Shown here piece by piece: positions 36,361 to 46,222 of a stretch of 64,000 bases of DNA. The notes under the pieces are model-generated. The model saw nothing but the letters and a program-made list of their open reading frames with translations, made no database searches and was not told where the DNA came from. Source of the stretch: Massilia aurea (GTDB lineage Bacteria; Pseudomonadota; Gammaproteobacteria; Burkholderiales; Burkholderiaceae_D); NCBI RefSeq assembly GCF_024753205.1, contig NZ_JANUGZ010000003.1, positions 682,001 to 746,000 of the forward strand. The letters run 5' to 3'. The position numbers and the translations under genes are program-made. The stretch's first letter is position 1, and each line of letters begins with the position of its first letter.

Positions 36361-37296
36361 TCAGCTCTGCGCCCACTCCCGCGTCATCTGCTTGACGTAC
36401 GACGGCGGCGCGCTCTCGAGTGCATCGAAGCTGACGATCTCGTACGAATCCGGCTGTGCCAGCAAGGCGCGCAGCAGGTCGTTGTTGAGCGCGTGGCCCG
36501 ACTTGTGAGCCGTGTAGCTGGCCAGCAGCGGATGACCGACCAGGTACAGGTCACCGATCGCGTCGAGAATCTTGTGGCGCACGAATTCATCTTCGTAGCG
36601 CAGGCCGTCAGCATTGAGGATGCGGTATTCATCCATCACGATCGCGTTCTCGAACGAGCCGCCGCGCGCCAGGCCCATGCCACGCAGGCTTTCCACGTCC
36701 TGCATGAAGCCGAAGGTGCGCGCACGGGCCACGTCGCGCACATAGGTGATGTCGCCGAAGTCCACGCTCGCGCGCTGCATCGTGCCATCGACTGCCGGGT
36801 GATTGAATTCGATGAAGAAGTCGAGCTTGTAGCCGTTGTGCGGCGACAGGCGCGCCCACTTTTCACTGCCACCAGTGCCCTGGCGCACTTCGACGTCCTT
36901 CAGCACGCGGATGAACTTGCGGGCCGACGACTGCTCCTGCACGCCGGCCTGCTGCAGCAGGAACACGAACGACGACGCCGAACCGTCCATGATCGGGATT
37001 TCCTCGGCCGTCACATCGATGACGAGGTTATCGATGCCCAGGCCGGCGCAGGCCGACATCACGTGTTCGACGGTCGAGACGCGCGCATCGTCCTTGATCA
37101 GGACCGACGCCATGCGCGTATCGCCCACGACGTGCGCGGAGCTGGGAATGGACACGATCGGGTCGAGATCGACCCGGCGAAACACGATGCCCGTGTCCGG
37201 ACCGGCCGGGCGCAGCGTGAGTTCGACCTTGCGGCCCGAGTGCAGTCCGACGCCCGTGGCGCGGACCAGTTCCTTGATGGTTCGTTGTTTCAGCAT
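36361..37296 (-). CDS. lpxC: UDP-3-O-acyl-N-acetylglucosamine deacetylase
   Basis: The 311-residue zinc enzyme carries out the first committed step of lipid A synthesis. It starts [20 protein letters not shown], and the zinc and catalytic motifs are visible: [13 protein letters not shown] (His about 79), [14 protein letters not shown] with the zinc His/Asp, and KSGHALNN with the catalytic His. Length is normal. It lies at the end of the dcw region as in many proteobacteria, but here two genes separate it from ftsZ. Confidence 0.97.
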   Translation of the reverse strand: MLKQRTIKELVRATGVGLHSGRKVELTLRPAGPDTGIVFRRVDLDPIVSIPSSAHVVGDTRMASVLIKDDARVSTVEHVMSACAGLGIDNLVIDVTAEEIPIMDGSASSFVFLLQQAGVQEQSSARKFIRVLKDVEVRQGTGGSEKWARLSPHNGYKLDFFIEFNHPAVDGTMQRASVDFGDITYVRDVARARTFGFMQDVESLRGMGLARGGSFENAIVMDEYRILNADGLRYEDEFVRHKILDAIGDLYLVGHPLLASYTAHKSGHALNNDLLRALLAQPDSYEIVSFDALESAPPSYVKQMTREWAQS

Positions 37297-37347
37297 GGAT
37301 CGATTATAGCCCAGCGTCTCCGGCGCTGCTGCGCCCCTCCCTGCTCG

Positions 37348-38229
37348 TCAAGGATGCTCGGCCTCGACATGCTCTTTCTCGTGGCGGATCAGATACAGGC
37401 CGCTGCCGATGATGATTGCCGCGCCCAGCAGCGTGTAGCTGTCGGGCAGCGTGCGCCACAGCAGCCAGTCCAGGCCCACGCCCCAGGCCAGCGCCGAGTA
37501 TTCGAACGGCGCCACGCTCGATGCTTCGCCGCGCGAAAACGCTTCGGTGATCGCCAGCTGGCCGATGAAACCCGACACCGCCAGGCCACACAGGATCGGG
37601 ATGTCACGGGCCGACATTGGTACCCAGTCGGGCGCCGCCAGGGAGCCGGCGCCAATGGCGATCAGCACCATCAGCCAGAACACCGTGTGCTCGCTGCGGT
37701 CGGTCCGTGACAGCACGCGCACCGTGATCGCGGAGACGGCGTAGCAGGCGGCCGATCCCAGCACCGCCAGGCCGCCCACTGTCAGGAAGCCCGCGCCGCT
37801 GGGGCGCAGCACGACCAATACGCCAATCAGGCCGACGCCAATGGCGAGCCAGCGCGCCAGGTCGACGCGCTCGCGCAGCAGCAGGACCGACAAGGCCGTG
37901 ATCAGGGCCGGCGCGATGAAGAAGATCGAATAAGCCTCGGCCAGCGACAGCTTCTGCAGGCCGAAGGCAAACAGCGCCAGCATCAGGATGCCCAGCCCGG
38001 CGCGCAGCAGGTGCATCGGCCAGCGCACGCGCAGGATGCCGGCAAATGCGCCGCGCCAGGCCACGTACAGCGCAATCAGGGGCAGCGAGCAGATGGCGCG
38101 CAATGCGGCGACCTGCAACGCCGGATAGCGCGCCGACAGCAGCTTCATGGCCGTGTCCATCAGCGCGAACATGAAGACGGCAAGCAGCATCGCATAGATG
38201 CTGTACAGGTTTCCCGATGGGCGCTTCAC
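37348..38229 (-). CDS. EamA/DMT family transporter
   Basis: A 293-residue inner-membrane protein with about ten hydrophobic segments in two EamA repeats; the first repeat starts YAMLLAVFMFALMDTAMKLL and the second GGLAVLGSAACYAVSAITVRVL. Drug/metabolite exporters of this kind carry amino acids, nucleotides or similar metabolites; substrate is not readable. It ends 51 bases before lpxC and is not part of the usual dcw order. Confidence 0.87.
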   Translation of the reverse strand: MKRPSGNLYSIYAMLLAVFMFALMDTAMKLLSARYPALQVAALRAICSLPLIALYVAWRGAFAGILRVRWPMHLLRAGLGILMLALFAFGLQKLSLAEAYSIFFIAPALITALSVLLLRERVDLARWLAIGVGLIGVLVVLRPSGAGFLTVGGLAVLGSAACYAVSAITVRVLSRTDRSEHTVFWLMVLIAIGAGSLAAPDWVPMSARDIPILCGLAVSGFIGQLAITEAFSRGEASSVAPFEYSALAWGVGLDWLLWRTLPDSYTLLGAAIIIGSGLYLIRHEKEHVEAEHP

Positions 38230-38267
38230 GGTGAGATTGTCTTAGTTGGCGGTAAAAAAAACGGCGC

Positions 38268-38370
38268 CGTAGGGTGGACGGGTTTCCCGTCCACGCGTCC
38301 AACGAACCTCAACGCGCCACAAAATCAGCTTGATCTGAACGCGTGGATGGCACAGCCATCCACCCTACGG
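38268..38370. repeat. Paired REP-like palindromes in inverted orientation
   Basis: CGTAGGGTGGA at the left and TCCACCCTACG at the right are inverted repeats bounding two hairpins, GGACGGG-TTT-CCCGTCC and GGATGGC-ACA-GCCATCC. Each half resembles the unit at 15034-15072. The pair lies between the peroxiredoxin and the EamA transporter and may act as a terminator. Confidence 0.65.
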
Positions 38371-38405
38371 CCAGCTTGATGCCGCGCCGGTCGTTACAAC
38401 AAAAA

Positions 38406-38909
38406 TCAGCCCAGCTTTTCCAGCATCGCTTCCGCGCTCGAGGCTTCGACGCCCTTGGCATCCAGGTCCAGCGTCTTGACCACGCCGTCGTCGACGAGCA
38501 TCGCGTAGCGCTTCGAGCGCACGCCCATGCCGTGGGCCGAGTAGTCGTTGTCCAGGCCCAGCGCCTTGGTGAACGTGGCGTTACCGTCGGCCATCATGCG
38601 CACGATGCCGGTGGCTTTCTGGTCGCGGCCCCAGGCGCCCATCACGAACGCGTCGTTGACCGAGATGCACCAGATTTCATCGATGCCCTTGGCTTTGAGC
38701 GCGTCGGCGTGCTTGACGTAGCCCGGCACGTGCTGCACCGAGCAGCCTGGCGTAAAGGCGCCTGGCAGGCCGAAGATGACGATCTTCTTGCCCTTGACCA
38801 GATCGGCGACCTGGAACGTGTTCGGGCCCAGGCTGCAGCCTGCGGTTTCGTTCTCGATGAATTCGGCCAGCGTGCCGTCGGGCAGGCGTTCGCCAATCTG
38901 GATGCTCAT
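38406..38909 (-). CDS. Prx5-type peroxiredoxin (redoxin domain)
   Basis: The 167-residue protein reduces peroxides using a peroxidatic Cys in PGAFTPGCSVQH (Cys56, with the family's usual PGAFTPTCS). IWCISVNDAFVMGAWG and GMGVRSKRYAMLVDDGVV match the Prx5/AhpE-like branch. Its reductant is not encoded here. The ATG at 38909 starts SIQIGERLPDG; upstream reading crosses repeats. It is a single gene upstream of the EamA transporter on the same strand, separated by palindromic repeats. Confidence 0.93.
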   Translation of the reverse strand: MSIQIGERLPDGTLAEFIENETAGCSLGPNTFQVADLVKGKKIVIFGLPGAFTPGCSVQHVPGYVKHADALKAKGIDEIWCISVNDAFVMGAWGRDQKATGIVRMMADGNATFTKALGLDNDYSAHGMGVRSKRYAMLVDDGVVKTLDLDAKGVEASSAEAMLEKLG

Positions 38910-38964
38910 GTTCGCTCCTGTGAAGGTTGTGTGAATCCGGCCATTATCGCCGATCCGGGTGGGC

Positions 38965-39111
38965 TGTGCAGGGCATTGCCCCGGCAGTTGGCCACTCCCC
39001 CCACCACGTCGTTCCCGCGAAGGCGGGAACCCAAGATGGGGTGTGCAGGGCATTGCCTTGGCAGTTGGCCACTCCCTCGGCACGTCGTTCCCGCGAAGGC
39101 GGGAACCCAAG
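38965..39111. repeat. Two 70-bp direct repeats each with a TTCCCGCG palindrome
   Basis: Two tandem copies (38965-39035 and 39042-39111) read TGTGCAGGGCATTGCC...GGCAGTTGGCCACTCC and end with CGTTCCCGCGAAGGCGGGAA plus CCCAAG. The palindrome TTCCCGCG-AA-GGCGGGAA resembles the dRS3/REP-type repeats spread in proteobacterial genomes. They occupy the gap between ftsZ and the peroxiredoxin. Confidence 0.8.
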
Positions 39112-39162
39112 TTTGCACGCGCAGCTACATTTGCCATACATAGCGGTAGCGCTCAAGACTGG

Positions 39163-39187
39163 GATTCCCGCCTGCGCGGGAATGACG
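39163..39187. repeat. Third palindrome of the same repeat family
   Basis: GATTCCCGCCTGCGCGGGAA followed by TGACG is the same core palindrome in the opposite orientation, 52 bases from the tandem pair. It may have been mobilised independently or be half of an inverted pair. Confidence 0.65.
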
Positions 39188-39243
39188 CGTGTCGTGGCAG
39201 CTGGCCGGCAGGACTGGAAGCAGCGCGCAAGCGGCGCGCAAAC

Positions 39244-39268
39244 AAAAAAGGCCAGCTTGCGCTGGCCT
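39244..39268 (-). terminator. Terminator of ftsZ and the dcw cluster
   Basis: GGCCAGC (39250-39256) and GCTGGCC (39261-39267) form a 7-bp stem with a TTGC loop. On the minus strand the stem is followed by six T (39249-39244). It lies about 40 bases after the ftsZ stop. Confidence 0.85.
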
Positions 39269-39308
39269 CTTCAACTCTGGTCATCCTGCGCCGACCATCA
39301 TGCGAACA

Positions 39309-40508
39309 TCAGTCCGCCTGCTTGCGCAGGAACGCCGGAATGTCGTAGGTCTCGACACCATTGCGCTGCATTGCCTGCACCTGCTCGGATGCCTGCTCGC
39401 GGCGCCACACGGCTGGCTGCTTCATGCCGCCCAGTGCGTCGGGGCTGGCCTTGCCGGCGGTCAGGCCGCCCGGCACGGCTGCGGCGCCCTGCATCACTGG
39501 CGCATCGTAGGTACCGGTGCGCATGACCTGTTGCGGCTGGACCAGCTGGATCGACTTCTTGTTCTTGCCCAGGCCCGTCGCGACCACGGTCACGCGGATC
39601 TCGTCGCCCATCGAGTCGTCGTAAGCGATACCCTGGGCGATCGACGCGTCCGGCGCGGCGAAGGCGCGCACGGCGGCCATGACTTCCTTGATCTCTTTAC
39701 CTTTCAGGCCACGGCTTGCGGTCACGTTGACCAGCACGCCCTTGGCGCCCGACAGGTCGATACCGTCGAGCAGCGGCGAGGCGACAGCCTGCTCGGCGGC
39801 GATGCGCGCGCGGTCGACGCCGGCGGCGGTCGCGGTGCCCATCATGGCCTTGCCCTGCTCACCCATGATCGTCTTGACGTCGTTGAAGTCGACGTTGATG
39901 TGGCCCGGCACGTTGATGATCTCAGCGATACCGGCAACCGCGTTGTTGAGCACATCGTCGGCGTGCTGCATCCAGTCGAGCATGCTTTCGTCTTCGTAGA
40001 TGTCTTCGAGCTTTTCGTTCAGGATGACGATCAGGGAGTCGACGTGCTTGGTCAGTTCTTCGAGGCCCGCTTCGGCCACGTCCATGCACTTCTGGCCTTC
40101 GTACGAGAACGGCTTGGAGACGACAGCCACGGTCAGGGCGCCCATCGCCTTGGCCACTTCGGCCACGATCGGTGCGGCGCCGGTACCGGTGCCACCGCCC
40201 ATGCCGGCGGCGATGAAGACCATGTGCGCGCCGCGCAGTGCGTCTTCGATGCGCGAGCGCGATTGTTCGGCGAGCTGGCGACCGACTTCAGGACGCATCC
40301 CTGCGCCCAGGCCCGAGTCACCGATCTGGATGATGTTGCCGGCGCTCGATACGGCCAGCGCTTGCGCGTCCGTGTTCGCGGCGATGAACTCGACACCGGA
40401 TACACCTTTATTGATCATGTGCTGAACCGCGTTGCCGCCGGCGCCACCGACGCCCACGACCTTGATCACGGTCCCCAGTGCTGCGTTATCGACCATATCG
40501 AACTCCAT
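39309..40508 (-). CDS. ftsZ: Cell division GTPase FtsZ
   Basis: The 399-residue tubulin homologue forms the Z-ring. GVGGAGGNAVQHM and the tubulin signature GGGTGTGAAP bind GTP; the C-terminal YDIPAFLRKQAD is the short peptide bound by FtsA and ZapD (zapD is at 22942). The ATG at 40508 has AGGGAG nine bases upstream, so I prefer it to 40529. ftsA is 163 bases upstream; that gap could hold an ftsZ promoter. Confidence 0.98.
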   Translation of the reverse strand: MEFDMVDNAALGTVIKVVGVGGAGGNAVQHMINKGVSGVEFIAANTDAQALAVSSAGNIIQIGDSGLGAGMRPEVGRQLAEQSRSRIEDALRGAHMVFIAAGMGGGTGTGAAPIVAEVAKAMGALTVAVVSKPFSYEGQKCMDVAEAGLEELTKHVDSLIVILNEKLEDIYEDESMLDWMQHADDVLNNAVAGIAEIINVPGHINVDFNDVKTIMGEQGKAMMGTATAAGVDRARIAAEQAVASPLLDGIDLSGAKGVLVNVTASRGLKGKEIKEVMAAVRAFAAPDASIAQGIAYDDSMGDEIRVTVVATGLGKNKKSIQLVQPQQVMRTGTYDAPVMQGAAAVPGGLTAGKASPDALGGMKQPAVWRREQASEQVQAMQRNGVETYDIPAFLRKQAD

Positions 40509-40671
40509 GATGTGCTCCCTAATTTTCAAAGTGCAGTTCCGGGAACGAGGCCTGTGCGTATCTGGTTCGCCGCCTCAAACCGGTATCTGCGATTGTATGT
40601 AAAAAACTGTAATTCGTGATGAAATTTCGCTACCTAATTTGTTACCAAGTGCTAGTGCGATTGCATGTGCG

Positions 40672-41904
40672 TCAGAAGTTCCCCGCGATCCACTCCTTCA
40701 TGCGCTGCCAGACTGCCTTCACCGAACCATCCTGGCGCGTGACGATGTGTCCGCGCAGGTACTGTTTCTTTGCTTCGAGCAGCAAGCCAAGCACGGTGGC
40801 GTAGCGGGGGCTGCGCACCACGTCGGCCAATTGCCCGCGGTAGTCCGGCGTGCCAAGGCGTGCCGGTTTGAGGAAGATGTCTTCCGCCATTTCGATCATG
40901 CCGGGCATGATCGCGCTGCCGCCGGTCAGGACGATGCCGGACGACAGCACGCCTTCGTAGCCCGATTCGCGCACCGCCTGGTGCACCATCGCGAACAGCT
41001 CCTCCACCCGGGGCTCGATCACGGCTGCCAGCGCCTGGCGCGACAGGGCGCGCGGGCCGCGGTCACCGAGACCTGGCACTTCGAGTGTCTCGCCCGGGTC
41101 GGCCAGCACCTGCTTGGCCACGCCGTAGCGGATCTTGATATCTTCAGCTTCGCCGGTCGGCGTGCGCAGTGCCATCGCGATGTCGCTGGTGATCTGGTCA
41201 CCCGCGATCGGGATCACGGCCGTGTGGCGGATCGCGCCGTCCGAGAACACCGCGATGTCGGTGGTGCCCCCGCCGATGTCGATCAGCACCACGCCTAGTT
41301 CCTTTTCGTCGACCGTCAGCACTGCGTCGGCGGAGGCCATCGGCTGCAGGATCAGGTCCGAAACCTCGAGACCGCAGCGGCGCACGCACTTTACAATGTT
41401 TTGCACTGCGGAGACCGCACCGGTGACAATGTGCACCCGCACTTCGAGGCGGATGCCGCTCATGCCGATCGGCTCGCGCACGTCTTCCTGGTTGTCGACG
41501 ATGAATTCCTGCGGCACCGTGTGCAGCAGTTGCTGGTCGGTCGGGATATTCACCGCCTTGGCCGTCTCGATCACGCGCGCCACGTCGGTCGCCGTGACTT
41601 CTTTCTCCTTGATCGCCACCATCCCGCTCGAATTGAACGAACGGATATGGCTGCCGGCGATGCCGGCATAGACGTTGCGGATCTTGCAATCCGCCATCAG
41701 CTCGGCCTCTTCCAGCGCGCGCTGGATCGATTCGACGGTGGCCTCGATGTTGACGACCACGCCTTTCTTCAATCCCCTGGACTCGTGCTGACCCAGCCCG
41801 ATCACCTCGTGGCGTCCGTCGGACATCACTTCGGCGACCACGGCCACCACCTTGGAGGTGCCGATGTCGAGACCGACGATCAGGTTTTTCGCGTCTTTTG
41901 TCAT
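40672..41904 (-). CDS. ftsA: Cell division protein FtsA
   Basis: The 410-residue actin-like protein anchors FtsZ to the membrane. LIVGLDIGTSKVVAVVAE and LIDIGGGTTDIAVF are actin-fold ATP motifs, and the C-terminal VWQRMKEWIAGNF is the amphipathic membrane helix. The start at 41904 (MTKDAKN) follows ftsQ by 13 bases. Confidence 0.97.
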   Translation of the reverse strand: MTKDAKNLIVGLDIGTSKVVAVVAEVMSDGRHEVIGLGQHESRGLKKGVVVNIEATVESIQRALEEAELMADCKIRNVYAGIAGSHIRSFNSSGMVAIKEKEVTATDVARVIETAKAVNIPTDQQLLHTVPQEFIVDNQEDVREPIGMSGIRLEVRVHIVTGAVSAVQNIVKCVRRCGLEVSDLILQPMASADAVLTVDEKELGVVLIDIGGGTTDIAVFSDGAIRHTAVIPIAGDQITSDIAMALRTPTGEAEDIKIRYGVAKQVLADPGETLEVPGLGDRGPRALSRQALAAVIEPRVEELFAMVHQAVRESGYEGVLSSGIVLTGGSAIMPGMIEMAEDIFLKPARLGTPDYRGQLADVVRSPRYATVLGLLLEAKKQYLRGHIVTRQDGSVKAVWQRMKEWIAGNF

Positions 41905-41917
41905 TGCTGTAGCCTGC

Positions 41918-42754
41918 TCAGATTTGCTTGGTTGTTGTATTGGTTTTTGTATTCGGTGCGGCTTTGGGCTTCTTGGCTGCCTTGACCGGCTTCGTCGCAT
42001 CCAGCGGCACGTTCAGCGCTGCCGACGACAAGGCCAGTCCGTTCGGATAGCGCATATCGATCGTATCGATACGGCCCTCCTGCAGCCGGGCCACCAGCTG
42101 CGGGTACACGCCGACCAGACGCGCGACGCGCTTGTTCAACGTGTTGCGATCCTGTTCGCGTCCGAGTTCGACGCTCATGCCATTATCCAGCTTCACGGTC
42201 CATGCATAGCGATTCGATAGCGACAACGCGTGCGGCACCAGCGCCACCTTGGCGAACGCCGTGCGCAATTCATTGAAGCGCGCCAGCACATCCTTCTCGC
42301 TGCCCACCGGTCCATCGAATTCGGGGAGCGTCTGTTCATCGTCGGCTTCAGCGATATTGGCCGTAAACACGTCGCCCTTGACCGACAGCAGGCGGCCTTC
42401 GTCGCCCCAGGTGCCGAGCGCCTCGTGCTCTTCGACTTCGACCACCAGCGCGTTGGGCCATTCGCGGCGCACCGTGGCGCGGCGCACCCAGGGCACGGTC
42501 TCGAACGTCGCGCGCACCTGTTCCAGGTCGGCGGTAAAGAAGTTGCCGCGAATTTTACCGACCACGCCGTTGCGCACGGTCAGTTCGTTCACATGTTTCA
42601 GGTCGATCCCGTACATGCTCTCCACCGTCACCGAGCCCAGTGCGAACATCGGGCGCTGCGACAGCCACCAGACGCCGGTCACCAGCGCGGCGAGCACCGT
42701 CAGCGCCGTCAGGAAGCTGGCGGTTGCATTGAGGGAGCGGACGTCATGCCACAT
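41918..42754 (-). CDS. ftsQ: Cell division protein FtsQ
   Basis: The 278-residue bitopic protein joins FtsB/FtsL at the divisome. A short cytoplasmic part and one membrane helix (about 12-34) lead into a POTRA domain (FALGSVTVESMYG) and a beta domain with PWVRRATVRREWPNALVVEVEE. The Lys/Thr-rich tail is unusual but not disruptive. Chosen start 42754 lies five bases after ddl; upstream reading belongs to ddl. Confidence 0.95.
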   Translation of the reverse strand: MWHDVRSLNATASFLTALTVLAALVTGVWWLSQRPMFALGSVTVESMYGIDLKHVNELTVRNGVVGKIRGNFFTADLEQVRATFETVPWVRRATVRREWPNALVVEVEEHEALGTWGDEGRLLSVKGDVFTANIAEADDEQTLPEFDGPVGSEKDVLARFNELRTAFAKVALVPHALSLSNRYAWTVKLDNGMSVELGREQDRNTLNKRVARLVGVYPQLVARLQEGRIDTIDMRYPNGLALSSAALNVPLDATKPVKAAKKPKAAPNTKTNTTTKQI

Positions 42755-42759
42755 CGCTG

Positions 42760-43749
42760 TCAGTCCTTCACGTCGGGTTGCGCACCCCGGTTGCCCATCT
42801 TGAGCCGCGCCGAACGCAGGATCTCGACGCACAGATCTTCGTAGCCGATGCCCACTGCGCGCGCCGCCATCGGCACCAGCGAGTGCGTCGTCATGCCCGG
42901 GGACGTGTTCACCTCAAGCAGGAATGGACGCATGTCGCTCTCGCGCACCAGCACGTCGACGCGCCCCCAGCCTTCGCAGCCGAGCGCGCGGTAGGCATTC
43001 ACGGCGTGACGCTGAATTTCCTGCGTCAGTTCGTCGGGCAGCGGCGCCGGGCAGTGGTATTGCGTGTCGTCGGTGAAGTACTTGTTCTGGTAGTCGTACT
43101 TGCCTTCGGGCGCGACGATCTCGACGATCGGCAGCGCGCGGGCGGCGGCGCCCTGCCCCAGCACGGCGACCGTGAATTCTCGGCCGGTGACGAACTGCTC
43201 GGCCAGCACCGCATCGTCCATGCTGGCCACGAGCGCGATCGCGTCCGCCAGCTGATTGCGGTCGGTGACCTTGGTGATGCCGATGCTCGAGCCTTCGAGC
43301 GGCGGCTTGACGATCAGCGGCAGGCCCAGTTCGGCCACCAGCGCATCCAGATCGGTGTCGGCGTCGACCGTTGCGTACTTCGGCGTTGGCACGCCTTCCA
43401 TCAGCCACAGCTTCTTGGTGGTGATCTTGTCCATGCCGACGCTCGAGGCCCTCACGCCGCTGCCGGTGTACGGAATGCCCAACTGCTCGAGGGCGCCCTG
43501 CAGGCTGCCGTCTTCGCCGTAGCGGCCGTGCAGCGCGATGAACACACGGTCAAATCCCTGCGCAGCCAGGTCGGCCAGGCTGTGCGTGCCCGGATCGAAC
43601 GGGTGCGCATCGATGCCGCGGCTTTTGAGCGCCTGCAGCACGCCTTCACCGGAAATGAGCGAAATTTCGCGCTCGGCCGAACGGCCGCCGAACAGGACGC
43701 CGACCTTGCCGAAGACGGTGGCATCGAGAAGTTGAATGGTCGTCGTCAT
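42760..43749 (-). CDS. ddl: D-alanine--D-alanine ligase
   Basis: This 329-residue ATP-grasp enzyme makes the D-Ala-D-Ala dipeptide for the peptidoglycan stem. [14 protein letters not shown] is the N-terminal signature, followed by [16 protein letters not shown], the phosphate-binding [12 protein letters not shown] and the metal/product motif [12 protein letters not shown]. The ATG at 43749 follows murC by two bases. Confidence 0.97.
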   Translation of the reverse strand: MTTTIQLLDATVFGKVGVLFGGRSAEREISLISGEGVLQALKSRGIDAHPFDPGTHSLADLAAQGFDRVFIALHGRYGEDGSLQGALEQLGIPYTGSGVRASSVGMDKITTKKLWLMEGVPTPKYATVDADTDLDALVAELGLPLIVKPPLEGSSIGITKVTDRNQLADAIALVASMDDAVLAEQFVTGREFTVAVLGQGAAARALPIVEIVAPEGKYDYQNKYFTDDTQYHCPAPLPDELTQEIQRHAVNAYRALGCEGWGRVDVLVRESDMRPFLLEVNTSPGMTTHSLVPMAARAVGIGYEDLCVEILRSARLKMGNRGAQPDVKD

Positions 43750-43751
43750 GC

Positions 43752-45140
43752 TCAGCCTTTCGCTGTGGTCAGTTGTTGCGGAATGCCGCTGATCGAACCG
43801 GCGCCCATCGTCAGCACGACGTCGCCGTCGCGCGCCACGTTCAGGATGGCGTCGCGCATCTCGGCGATCGACTCGACGAAGATCGGCTCGATCTTGCTGG
43901 AGGTGCGCAGTGCGCGGGCCAGGGCGCGCCCGTCGGCGGCCACGATCGGCGCTTCGCCGGCCGGGTACACGTCGGCCAGCAGCAGCACGTCTGGCGTGGC
44001 CAGCACCTTGACGAAGTCTTCGAACAGGTCGCGCGTGCGGCTGTAGCGGTGTGGCTGGAACGCCAGCACGAGGCGCCGGCCCGGGTAGGCGGCGCGCGCA
44101 GCGGCCAGCGTGACTTCGGTTTCCACCGGGTGATGGCCGAAATCGTCGACCAGCGTGAAGCTGCCGCCAGACGCCAGCGCCACGTCGCCGTAGCGCGTGA
44201 AGCGGCGGCCCACGCCGCGGAACTCCAGCAGGCCCTGGGCGGTGGCAGCGTCGTCGATGCCGATTTCGCGCGCGATGGCAATCGCCGAGCAGGCATTCAA
44301 CACATTGTGCATGCCGGGCTGGTTCAGCACGAACTTGGTGTCGGCATAGCCTTCCTGGCGCACGGTGAAGTGCATGTGCGTGCCATCCGCGTAGGCATCC
44401 AGCGCGCGCACTTCGGCATCGATCGAAAAACCGTAGGTGGTGACCGGCTTGGTCACCTGCGGCAGGATCTCGCGCACGTGCTTGTCGTCGATGCACAGCA
44501 TGACGCGGCCGTAGAACGGCAGGCGGTGCGTGAAGTGCACGAACGCGGCCTTGAGTTTCTCGAAGTCGTGCTCGTAGGTTTCCATGTGATCGGCGTCGAT
44601 ATTCGTGATCACTTCGATCATCGGCGACAGGTTCAGGAACGACGCGTCCGATTCATCGGCTTCGGCCACGATGTAGTCGCCGCTGCCCAGCGCCGCATTG
44701 GCGCCGGCGGCGGTCAGGCGGCCACCGATGACGAAGGTCGGATCGAGTCCGCCCTGCGCCAGCACCGATGCGACCAGGCTGGTGGTCGTCGTCTTGCCGT
44801 GCGTGCCTGCAATTGCGATACCGCGCTTCAGGCGCATCAGTTCGCCCAGCATGATCGCGCGCGGCACCACTGGCACCTTGTTGGTACGCGCGGCCACCAC
44901 TTCCGGGTTGGCTTCGTTCACGGCGGTCGAGGTCACGACGACGTCGGCGCCCGTGACGTGATCTTCGTGGTGGCCCAGATACACCTTGGCGCCCAGATCG
45001 GCCAGGCGCTGGCTGGCGGCATTGCTGCCCAGGTCCGAGCCCGACACCTGATAGCCGAGATTGAGCAGCACTTCGGCGATGCCGCTCATGCCGCTGCCGC
45101 CGATGCCCACGAAGTGGATGTTCTTGATCTTGTGTTTCAT
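43752..45140 (-). CDS. murC: UDP-N-acetylmuramate--L-alanine ligase
   Basis: A 462-residue Mur ligase that adds L-Ala to UDP-MurNAc. [21 protein letters not shown] binds the nucleotide substrate, [11 protein letters not shown] binds ATP, and FQPHRYSRT and [10 protein letters not shown] are family motifs. The ATG at 45140 overlaps the murG stop by four bases. Confidence 0.97.
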   Translation of the reverse strand: MKHKIKNIHFVGIGGSGMSGIAEVLLNLGYQVSGSDLGSNAASQRLADLGAKVYLGHHEDHVTGADVVVTSTAVNEANPEVVAARTNKVPVVPRAIMLGELMRLKRGIAIAGTHGKTTTTSLVASVLAQGGLDPTFVIGGRLTAAGANAALGSGDYIVAEADESDASFLNLSPMIEVITNIDADHMETYEHDFEKLKAAFVHFTHRLPFYGRVMLCIDDKHVREILPQVTKPVTTYGFSIDAEVRALDAYADGTHMHFTVRQEGYADTKFVLNQPGMHNVLNACSAIAIAREIGIDDAATAQGLLEFRGVGRRFTRYGDVALASGGSFTLVDDFGHHPVETEVTLAAARAAYPGRRLVLAFQPHRYSRTRDLFEDFVKVLATPDVLLLADVYPAGEAPIVAADGRALARALRTSSKIEPIFVESIAEMRDAILNVARDGDVVLTMGAGSISGIPQQLTTAKG

Positions 45141-46222
45141 GCTGCTTTTACCCTTGCTGCCAGTTGTTCGAGTTCGCGCGCGATCGCCTCGTTGGCGTCG
45201 CGCTGGCCGACGCGCGCTGCCGCCTGCGCCATGGCCAGGCACTGCTCGCGCGTCGTTTGCAGCAGGCTTTTCAGCCGCTGCGGATTCAGTTCACCCTGCG
45301 GCAGGTGCACGGCCGCGCCTTGCCCGTCCATCCAGATCGCGTTGTCGCGCTGGTGGCTGGTGGTGCTGGCCACGAACGGCACCAGCACGCTGGCCACGCC
45401 GGCCGCCGTCAGTTCGGACACCGTGATCGCACCGGCGCGGCAGATCACCAAGTCGGCCTCTGCGTACGCCGCCGCCATATTGTCGATGAAGTCGACCACA
45501 TTGGCCTGCACGCCAGCCTGTGCATACGCGGCGCGCAGCGCATCGATGTTCTTCTTGCCCGACTGGTGCGTGACGACCGGCCGTGCGGCCGGGTCGATCA
45601 GGGCCAGGGCTGCCGGCACGCCATCGTTGAGCACCTTGGCGCCCAGGCTGCCGCCCACGACCAGCACGCGCAGCACGCCCGCGCGGCCGGCGAAGCGTTC
45701 GGCGGGCGCCCGCAGATCGAGGATCTGCTGGCGCACCGGGTTGCCGGTGACGACGGCCTTGCCGGCCGCCTTGCCGAAATCGGCCGGGAAGCCGAACAGC
45801 ACGCGCTGCGCCAGCGGGGTCAAGGTCTTGTTCGACAGCAGCAGCGCGGCGTCGGCATTGATCAGGGCCAGCGGGATGCCGGCGGCGCGCGCCATCATGC
45901 CGCCCGGTACCGTCACGTAACCGCCCATGCCCAGCACGACGTCGGGCCGGCGCGCGGCCAGGTAGCGCCGGCAGGTCGCAAAGGCGGCCGCCATCTTGAG
46001 CGCGCCCTTGATGGTGTGCGCCAGGCCCTTGCCGCGCAGGCCGGCGAAGTCGATCGTGTCCATGTCGATGCCGGCTTTCGGCACCAGATCGGTTTCCATG
46101 CCGTGGGCGGTGCCCAGCCAGCTTACTTCCCAGCCGCGCGCGCGCATCGTCTGCGCGATCGCGATGCCGGGGAAGATGTGGCCACCGGTACCGGCAGCCA
46201 TGATCATCAGCTTTTTGGTCAT
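45137..46222 (-). CDS. murG: UDP-GlcNAc:lipid I N-acetylglucosaminyltransferase
   Basis: The 361-residue peripheral membrane glycosyltransferase converts lipid I to lipid [18 protein letters not shown] is the donor-independent G-loop, GGYVTVPG and [13 protein letters not shown] follow, and [15 protein letters not shown] is the second-domain signature. The start at 46222 overlaps ftsW by four bases. Confidence 0.97.
   Translation of the reverse strand: MTKKLMIMAAGTGGHIFPGIAIAQTMRARGWEVSWLGTAHGMETDLVPKAGIDMDTIDFAGLRGKGLAHTIKGALKMAAAFATCRRYLAARRPDVVLGMGGYVTVPGGMMARAAGIPLALINADAALLLSNKTLTPLAQRVLFGFPADFGKAAGKAVVTGNPVRQQILDLRAPAERFAGRAGVLRVLVVGGSLGAKVLNDGVPAALALIDPAARPVVTHQSGKKNIDALRAAYAQAGVQANVVDFIDNMAAAYAEADLVICRAGAITVSELTAAGVASVLVPFVASTTSHQRDNAIWMDGQGAAVHLPQGELNPQRLKSLLQTTREQCLAMAQAAARVGQRDANEAIARELEQLAARVKAA

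Noticed and set aside
38965-39187. CRISPR-like array
   Set aside because: Only two tandem copies and one reversed palindrome exist, with no regular spacers and no cas genes nearby.
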